Made by a program: the position numbers and the translations under genes
Notes under the pieces: model-generated
Database searches by the model: none
The model's input: only the letters and a program-made list of their open reading frames with translations
What the model was told of the DNA's origin: nothing
Part shown: positions 57,546 to 64,000 of the stretch, piece by piece
Position numbering within the stretch: the stretch's first letter is position 1
Layout of the letters: each line of letters starts with the position of its first letter
From: Eretmocerus hayati
Taxonomy: Eukaryota > Arthropoda > Insecta > Hymenoptera > Aphelinidae
Assembly: GCA_029851415.1 (NCBI GenBank)
Contig: CM056743.1
Span: forward strand, 70,648,186 to 70,712,185
Reading direction: 5' to 3'
DNA: 64,000 nucleotides

Positions 57546-59225
57546 AAAAACACGAATCACGGACAACACTCGTGAGCGCGAAAGTGTGTCAAAAACGTCG
57601 GACCATCGGCCTGCCGGTGCGTCCCGGCGTGCTCACGTTCACGATCGATCGTTTCGTTCTTTACCGATACGCGACTCGTGGCCTCCTGCCGCATTGCGAC
57701 TGATCCCCAGGCTGGCCCGTGCCTGGATCTTGATGTAGTAGAGGGAGTGTAATGGCCTAGCTTTCAGGCCCGTATGCAGCGTGTGTGTGTGAATCTCTTT
57801 TATCAAAATCTGTGCGAAGCGGCGGCCATGGGCTCAAGAAATCAATCCCATTTGTCGACCACCTTATTTACCACCCACGCCCATACGCCCATCCAGCATC
57901 ACCTCCCCCTGCTCACGTCACGGTATGATTTGAATATTTGCACAATGCTCACTGTCTTTACCTCGTTAGCTCGATTCCTACTCATCATGCGATTGGAAAG
58001 GATTGACTCCTCCACCACAAATGCTTAGATTTATTCCTGGTTCGAAATTCACCAGCCTGCCTTGCGCATAGAGAATCTATATGAGCAAATCCACGAAACA
58101 TGGTTATTGGTGAGGAGAGAAATTTCGTAAACCCTTTCCATCGCACATCACTCGGGTTTCACATAATCTCAATTATCGGTATCTGGACCTCAAATCCACT
58201 CGCGTAAACGATTTTCACAAGACGGCATCGGGCGAAACCGAGAGACCCGGAAATGGCCACAAGAGCAATGCTATTCTTACATACATGGATACACTCTATC
58301 ATCAACCAATTATTTGCTGATGGTGCTCGAGAGTATCTCACTAATTATCAGGAAATCCGAGGAGATCATTGAAGTTATGATATAAACCTCGAACGATAGT
58401 TTAGCACCCTTGTAATATCCGAAAATCCCTTCAAAGATTGAGAAAAGTAGCTCGCCCAAGCTAACAACGAGATATTGACCCATGCAGTCACTTATATAGT
58501 GTCAAGTACAATGAAAGTGAGAGATCACAAGCGGGAGCGGATCGGTCTGACCCATCTTGTTCATGTGCACTTTAAAACACATGATTCCGAGAAGCGATCA
58601 CGTTTTTCCTTGAGAGCGTACTTGCCAATCGCATATTATCGGATGCACTTAGACCTGACTCATACTGATTTCTTCGTTTTTTGATGAAGAATCAGGTGCC
58701 GTTTGCAGGAATATGATTCGTCAGACTGCATCGTCACAGGATGAGAATTTCTGTCGATTTCCTCCCTTCTGAAGAAGGAGTCACGCGTCATCAACAGGAA
58801 ATAGTTACACATCTGTTGGAAGCTCATCTTTGGGCTTGGAGTGAGTTGTAGTTTCAAGTTTGAGGGTCATTCTGCCGCAGAGAATATGTCGATATCCCAC
58901 ACTGCGTATAAATGCCGACCTCAACACTGAAGGAAATGAGTCACGCGTAGAATCTCATGACTTCTCGAATTTGACGGCCCGCTATTCCTGTCATTTTTGA
59001 GTCTCCAGCTCTCCGCAGCTTGGTTATAGGATTGTTCTAGAAGTGCCTGCTTTGGCGCAGAGTTGATTTACATCCATTGGACCGAGAAATGTGAGCACCA
59101 AGGGCGTAACGCACGAATCACCGCGTTTCATGGATTTGCTCATATTACCTTCCGCTGATAGACATGACTTCATACAGATCGATCACAAGATCACGCCACC
59201 AGCGATTCCTTGAGGAACAGTATCT
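57546..59225. other. Intergenic DNA, no gene seen
   Basis: GC-rich to about 57730, then ordinary. A short hairpin CTGATTTCTTC...GAAGAATCAG lies near 58667-58695. ORFs up to 84 codons (57774-58028, 58475-58684, 58660-58857) have no recognised motif. Confidence 0.35.
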
Positions 59226-61029
59226 GTGAGGAATCTTCCGAAAGTCAACCAACCTCAGCTACTTGATCTGATCCGGAGCAAGCTCAATATCAACTCGCCC
59301 CCTGTTGTGACAGACCAAGGGGTTGATAATGTTTTTGCTACCCCGGCAGTTCTAGTTACTATCTCACAGATGCGGTACTACTTGACTCTTCCTGTGAATA
59401 TTAAACATGGCTCCTTTCTGAGCCCTAGAGATAAGAATACTCCAAGACACATCGTCTTAAACTCACCTGTTTATTACAGCGTTGCAAAGGCTCTCCCAAA
59501 TGACACTGTAACGACAACCACTGCATCAACCTTAGACGCGTTTTACCATCTTTCAACCCTAAGAAATTTCAATGATATCTCCTCAAAAGGACCCGGGAGT
59601 GTCAGCTGACATTCGTCGTCTGATAAATGAGCGTGATAAGTTATTTTATAAGGTCAATCGCACACAATCGCAAATTCTTTCACTTTAGTACCGCAGGGGA
59701 CGTACTAACGTACGTCCCCTGCGGTACTGAACGTACATCGCTGATGGAATATCATATGCTCCCGACCCAAGATCCAGATAGAATAGATTTAGGAAGCTGG
59801 GAGTTGTATCTCGCCCTCCCCTGTCACCCTTAGATGTATTTGACGTGAAAACCCTGAACCAACACTTCGATAGAGTAACAAATTCAGATCGAACTTTGAA
59901 AGATGTAGAAGATGATCAAATCTGCTCCATAACTTTGCTAACAAGTATCACAACATTAGACTTCGCCCCTATTAGCGAAGCTGATGTGACCAGATCTTTC
60001 TCTGAGAGCAAATCCAGAGGTAAGGACGCAGATGAGATCTCTTGCTCTATGGCCAGGCTAGCGTTCCCTGCAATATCAATTCATCCGACCAGTGTGATTA
60101 ATTCTTCGGAGCTGCACGATTACCCCACTCGCAACAGCGACTTGGGAGTGGGGAAAGCCTATCCTACCTAAACTAAATGCTGCACGCAGACACCTTTACT
60201 TTCGCCGCACGGCTCACACGGAGGTTCTACGACACTCTGCAGCTCGGAAGAGTGAATTTTTTCCTTTCAACGGAATATTTCCCTATTTTATGAGAGCAAG
60301 CGTCAATCGTCCCTCTTTCGGAAGTATCCGCGCCCGAGACGCCCTCTGATAGGTGACCCATCGCGCAGCTTCCCGAAATCGAAAGTTCCGGAAAGAATCG
60401 TCCACAAGAAGTTTGTCGATCTCTCATCAGCCTTCAACTTGCTCCATGGAGGAAAATCTGGCTTCAGATCCCATCAGTCAACCGAATAAGCCTTTTTCGG
60501 AGTTTTAGGAGATGCTTGGAGTGCAATTCACAAACGAATGCTCACAATATTGATCTCTTTTGATTTTCCAGGGGCGTTCGATACACTACCGCATGCCAAA
60601 CTATTGGTGAAGCTGAGAAACAGATGTAGTGATCGAGTTATGCACTGGTTTGCAAGCTATCTTAGCAAACGCTATCAAACTATTCGTCTTGCCGATGGAA
60701 TGCATGAATCATGGCTTCCCCTGGTCATTGGAGTTCTTCAAGGTAGTGTTCTCGGTCCTTTGCTCTTCCCCAACCCCATCAATGATCTCCCTGATTCCCC
60801 GACACATACCAAATGTGCCATGTTTCCAGATGATTCTAGCAAATATCTTCATTGCCTTCCCAAAAGTCTCCTTGACCATATTGCATTGACATCCCTAGAT
60901 GCCCAAGCAAGTGCCAAATGGGCTCTAGACGACGGTCTTGAACTCAATGCAGCAAAAACATCTGTTATTATTCTAGGTAGCAAACCCTATCTCAGAGAGA
61001 TAGGACTGAGCCGACAGCCGCAAATTTGA
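59226..61029 (+). pseudogene. LINE copy C: linker and RT
   Basis: Plus-strand frames give, in order: RRLINERDKLFYKVNRT (59605-59660), FAPISEADVTRSFSESKSRG (about 59960-60020), an RT finger segment in shifted frames to 60535, and ORF 60538-61029. The last contains LISFDFPGAFDTLPHAKLLV, GVLQGSVLGPLLF and MFPDDSSKYLHC, then ALDDGLELNAAKT. In working Jockey/CR1 RTs these read DFS-x-AFD, GVPQGS and FADD, so the first aspartate of the catalytic pair is preceded by P, not A. Several frameshifts, a 19-bp-arm hairpin and stops make it dead. The first 127-codon frame (59226-59609) is not clearly LINE. Confidence 0.7.
59687..59728. repeat. Perfect 42-bp hairpin
   Basis: AGTACCGCAGGGGACGTAC, loop TAAC, then the exact reverse complement. 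It lies in LINE copy C between the linker and RT motifs. A partial echo, GAACGTACATC, follows at once. Confidence 0.9.
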
Positions 61030-61470
61030 GTAATGGGGACCGCGAAACCTTTTTGAATTGACGTGAAATGGCTCATTTATATAAAATGTGGTATGGGAAC
61101 AGACACGTGCCACCCCTATGGGTGGTGATAGCAGCCCGTCATGGGCTGGAATAGCTCTAGAACTCCTAGAGACCGAATGCCTTGAAAACCTTGGGGAAAA
61201 CGTACTTTTTCCATCTTCTGTGCGGGGAAGAGCCGGTTTTTCATTTTCTTTCCCACGCCGACGATGAAACAATAGTATTCGACACTCAGGCGGGTTGGTT
61301 TCCGCTTCCGAGCGATGATTCTGACCCTCGCCAAGGCTCGGGCCGGGAAAACATCGATCGGGACGCGGAAACCAACATCCCCGCCCTTGTATCAAAATCT
61401 ACTATTTTACTCTACACTGTGAAAATTTTTTCGAAAAATTTCAACCAACTGGATGAATGAAAAATTTTTT
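61030..61470. other. Spacer between LINE copy C and PLE fragment
   Basis: ORFs 60973-61395 (-), 61116-61334 (-) and 61182-61460 (+) overlap and are unrecognised. Confidence 0.35.
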
Positions 61471-61474
61471 TACA

Positions 61475-61590
61475 AAGTAGATATGTTGACGACGCATTTT
61501 TGATTGTGAAAGAGACCCACATCGATCTGGTCCTTCAGACGTTCAACCATCAGTCTCAATTTCTCCAGTTCACCATTGAAATGGAAGAAA
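61475..61590 (+). pseudogene. Penelope-like RT fragment with YVDD motif
   Basis: The plus frame reads SRYVDDAFLIVKETHIDLVL, then QTFNHQSQFLQFTIEMEE. YVDD is the RT active-site motif. The following spacing to LQFT-x-E-x-E is characteristic of Penelope-like and related RTs (RYVDD-x-F...F-x-x-x-H-x-x-LQFT-x-E). The upstream palm and fingers are missing. The frame runs straight into the left arm of the adjacent palindrome. Confidence 0.65.
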
Positions 61591-61649
61591 GTGACTCCAG
61601 TCAACTCGATACAAATGGACTTCATCGCCAAAGTCTTGTCAATTCTCTT

Positions 61650-61700
61650 CAAAATTCCGACGTTTCGGATGCGTAGAATGCACCCCTCATCAGGGAAAAT
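61650..61700 (-). ncRNA. Hammerhead ribozyme-like motif 1
   Basis: On the minus strand CTGATGAG (61693-61686) is followed by GGGTGC, six loop bases, CGCATCC, then GAAAC and GTC (61661-61659). Stem II can form six pairs with one G-U. Stem I can form from TTCC upstream and GGAA downstream. Stem III is minimal, as known for hammerheads in Penelope-like elements. All invariant core bases (CUGAUGA, GAAA, GUC) are present. Confidence 0.65.
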
Positions 61701-62171
61701 AAGAAAATTATAAGTCGTGACTTGTTAGGCCGTGATGGTGAAATCTAACAAGTGGCATGATTGATTCATTGAAAATAGAGGATGGTTATAGGCAAAACTA
61801 TCATGTATGTATTTTTTGAGTTTTTCATTGACTAGTGAGGAAGATCAATAGATCTTCCTCACTATATATATGTACAGAAGTTATAACTTTTGTACATATT
61901 TTCGAATGACAGGATCGAATAAAGTTGTTGTACGTTCGAGTTGCAGTGCTGATCAGGTGATCAAACGTACAACAACTTTGTTCGATCCTGTCACTCAAGA
62001 ATATGTACAAAAGTAATAGATCTTTCTCACAAGTCAATGAAAAACTCAAAAAATATATACACAATAGTTTTGCCTAGTATGTCTACCATCCTCTATTTTC
62101 AATGATAGAATTATGCCACTTGTTGGAATTTACCATCATGGCCTCACAAGTGACGACTTGTGAATCTCCTT

Positions 62172-62220
62172 GTTCTCCCTGATGAGAGGTGCATTTCACG
62201 CATCCGAAACGTCGGAATTT
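62172..62220 (+). ncRNA. Hammerhead ribozyme-like motif 2
   Basis: CTGATGAG at 62179-62186, a five-pair stem II (GGTGC with GCATC/C), GAAAC at 62206-62210 and GTC at 62211-62213. CC before and GG after give the base of stem I. It is the inverted counterpart of motif 1 in the opposite arm. Confidence 0.65.
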
Positions 62221-62282
62221 TGACGAGAATTGACAAGACTTTGGCGATGAAGTCCGTTTGTATTGAGTTTACTGGAGTCACT

Positions 62283-62926
62283 CATTACATTGCGTGAAGT
62301 TAATTGAAGATCATCTTACCTCAAATGAAATTGCTCAATTCAAAGACGAATTTTTGTGAAGAATGAGGGGAAAAAGATTACTTTGCAAATCGATAGCGGA
62401 TGATCTGTATGTGATTTGTACTTTTTGTCTTTACCGATTATCGATACTTCACTTACGTGCTGCTTCATAATCACCAGTCAGTGCCGATGGTGATCTCAAG
62501 CAATGAACACCTGTCCGCTCTACCCGTCACTCTCTTTATCATGTGCAATATCAAAGAAATAATCAAGAAGGAAGTGTAAAATCGTGCCGACATTTTGTGA
62601 GTAAACTTTCCGTGTCAAAATTGTATCTCAAGGTGTTACCACACCCTGACCCTGTGTTTTCTATTCTGAATCGTTTACGTCGTTCTGGATTTCAAGAAGA
62701 AAGACTCTGTTCACATTTCATAGAATACGTAATATACACCACTAGAAGTTCTTCGTTTATTTCTTTGGTAAGCGAAACAAAAAGCTTTTCATATACGTAC
62801 TCGATATCATTCTGATCTACTTTATATATGTACTGGATGTCTTTTTATCTCTATGCTGTATTCATGTGGCCTGTGATCCTTGGTAAACCTCGAGACTGTG
62901 AATTTATTTGAATATTGTTGTTGCTC
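62283..62926. other. Interior between two PLE terminal repeats
   Basis: About 640 bp between direct copies of the PLE end. ORF 62543-62815 (90 codons) is in this space; its translation shows no RT or GIY-YIG motif that I can identify. Confidence 0.4.
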
Positions 62927-62970
62927 AGGTTTCCCCCTGATGAGGGGTGTACCCGAAACGTCGGAAATTG
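62927..62970 (+). ncRNA. Hammerhead ribozyme-like motif 3
   Basis: CTGATGAG at 62937-62944, a short stem II GGGT/ACCC, GAAAC at 62955-62959 and GTC at 62960-62962. Stem I can form from TTT and CC upstream with GGAAA downstream, with two unpaired C. It lies 758 bp after motif 2 in the same orientation. The following ACTTTGGC(A/G)AT(A/G)AAGTCC block is shared with motif 2, so they sit in paralogous terminal repeats. Confidence 0.65.
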
Positions 62971-63410
62971 ATTGAGAAACGACGAAACTTTGGCAATAAA
63001 GTCCGATTGCATCAAGAAGTTGGGAGGAAATTATTACACTGTATAAGCCAACGGACGGAGAGGAATCCAAACCGCAAACACTGATGCTGAGCTTTTTTCA
63101 TTTCATCTCGAGTCGCATGGTGGTGAAAAAAAGAAGCTTACGCCGCGGCGTATAGCGGACCTTACCCCACTACGGGAGTCTCAAAAATGACTCATCCATG
63201 GATCCACACGGGGAAATTATTCATCAGAGTGCCGCATTATCGGATCATACAAGGTGAATGTGCTTGATTTTCCCTGACTGTTCATTTTTGTTCGTAAATT
63301 CAGTCTTGACCCCCTGACGCATAGCTATCTATATTCCCCCATGTGTAAGAAACGCCCATCCCAATTTCTACTAGGGATATTTATATGAATGAGCTAGTTT
63401 TCACAACTAT
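62971..63410. other. Intergenic DNA, no gene seen
   Basis: Begins with the remainder of the PLE terminal repeat (to about 63020). Nothing else recognised apart from a small palindrome CGCCGCGGCG near 63142. Confidence 0.35.
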
Positions 63411-63520
63411 GTACTCTCTCAGCGCGAATCAGCTAGGGTAGCTGAAAATCAGCTAGTAATAGCTGATTTCATCAGCTAACGTGAACGGATTTTCACTCAT
63501 TGAATCAGCTATTACAGAGG
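63410..63520. repeat. TCAGCTA palindromic-word cluster 1
   Basis: (T)CAGCTA or TAGCTGA occurs six to seven times in about 100 bp, in both orientations, after CTCTCTCAGCG. Confidence 0.7.
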
Positions 63521-63659
63521 GTGATATGCATTGATATACTCCGTCGGGAATGTTTTTCTTCCTGCTGTATGCGTCTCGTGATAAATTTCTGGCTCTTGTA
63601 TGAATAAAAGTTGGTTTGGTGCAGTCGGATTCATTTGATTATCGAGTCTCTAAGTCCCA

Positions 63660-63735
63660 AAAAATGTCTCTAAAGCAGGGCACCTGCTATTGAAGTGGGC
63701 TACTCGTTGTTGAAGTGGGCCACCTGCTGTTGAGG
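63660..63735. repeat. ~30-bp tandem repeat
   Basis: Three copies of a (G)CACCTGCT(A/G)TTGAAGTGGGC-like unit; the middle copy reads CTACTCGTTGTTGAAGTGGGC. Confidence 0.75.
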
Positions 63736-63784
63736 GGCGATCACACCCTGATCTTGAATTCCGGCCTGAGGAATCATGGGGGTC

Positions 63785-63875
63785 TGCTCTCTCAGCATCA
63801 ATCAGCTAATATATAGCTGATATATCAGCTATTTCTCCCATGGGTCGTCAAACTGCTGATCAAATCAGCAAACAC
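63785..63875. repeat. TCAGCTA palindromic-word cluster 2
   Basis: A second cluster of (T)CAGCTA and TAGCTGA words, also introduced by CTCTCTCAGC, about 375 bp after the first. The pair may be ends of one element. Confidence 0.6.
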
Positions 63876-64000
63876 TAAAATCACGCTTAAATCGATAACT
63901 CTGGTGGAAAAACTTCACAAATCCGGGTTCTAATATCGACATGAACACATTAACGACTTTTCCAGACCAAGTCACGACGAACTAAAGCGTATTCGTTCGA

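Larger units (their letters stand above)
61590..62282. mobile_element. PLE-associated palindrome (~693 bp)
   Basis: The arm from AGTGACTCCAGT (61590) is mirrored by ACTGGAGTCACT (ending 62282). Shared inner blocks include GGACTTCATCGCCAAAGTCTTGTCAATT, the ribozyme-like core, CACTTGTTxG...CATGATGG, GAAAATAGAGGATGG and TTGTTGTACGTT. Centre near 61945-61955. Two terminal regions of one PLE appear joined head to head. Confidence 0.8.

Noticed and set aside
1..64000. CRISPR array, operons or bacterial genes
   Set aside because: No short regularly spaced repeats with unique spacers, no dense coding, and abundant eukaryotic retroelements. The satellite period is ~200 bp with repeated spacers.

Overview
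This window is repeat-dominated eukaryotic DNA, most likely from an arthropod and probably an insect. I found no intact single-copy host gene. Pointers to an insect are a remnant with an errantivirus-type envelope ORF (33.1-34.1 kb), several APE-type non-LTR retrotransposons, Penelope-like element (PLE) fragments and short CCTAA runs. The species cannot be named from the sequence alone.

Layout. 1-10815 is the edge of a satellite array with higher-order repeats (HORs) of 2274/2273 bp and 1872/1871 bp. They are built from ~200-bp monomers that mostly carry a conserved ~20-bp box. 11873-21727 is a structurally complete LTR retrotransposon on the minus strand: 1729-bp LTRs, 4-bp target duplication, tRNA-Leu-type primer site, G-rich polypurine tract. 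It keeps a gag ORF but only scraps of pol. 21.7-30.9 kb holds AT-rich DNA, microsatellites, small hairpins, a relic island of the same satellite (23.74-24.45 kb), a short zinc-finger-like ORF and a degenerate helix-turn-helix transposase-like ORF. 30.95-32.75 kb is a degenerate GAATGA-rich long-unit minisatellite. 33.1-34.1 kb is an endogenous errantivirus remnant (integrase tail, then envelope fragment). A 5S rRNA-like fragment lies at 35.2 kb and a PLE C-terminal fragment at 35.5 kb.

37.0-44.2 kb is one broken non-LTR element on the minus strand. Its endonuclease N-terminus, endonuclease C-terminus and linker to the reverse transcriptase (RT) are separated by a tandem-repeat block with a 395-bp foldback element, by ~1.9 kb of other DNA, and by a ~2.1-kb giant palindrome. 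46.49-47.16 kb is a 671-bp palindromic MITE with an apparent 9-bp target duplication. 51.1-61.0 kb carries three decayed Jockey/CR1-like LINE copies, a GGATTG-rich repeat field, and an inverted repeat with a tRNA-like core. 61.5-63.0 kb contains a PLE RT fragment (YVDD motif), a ~690-bp palindrome and three hammerhead-ribozyme-like motifs.

Nothing here forms an operon or pathway. The unit of organisation is mobile DNA nested in mobile DNA beside a satellite array, as expected of pericentromeric or other heterochromatic DNA. The three most informative objects are the satellite HOR with its box, the gag-only LTR element with ~99% identical LTRs, and the PLE-associated hammerhead motifs.
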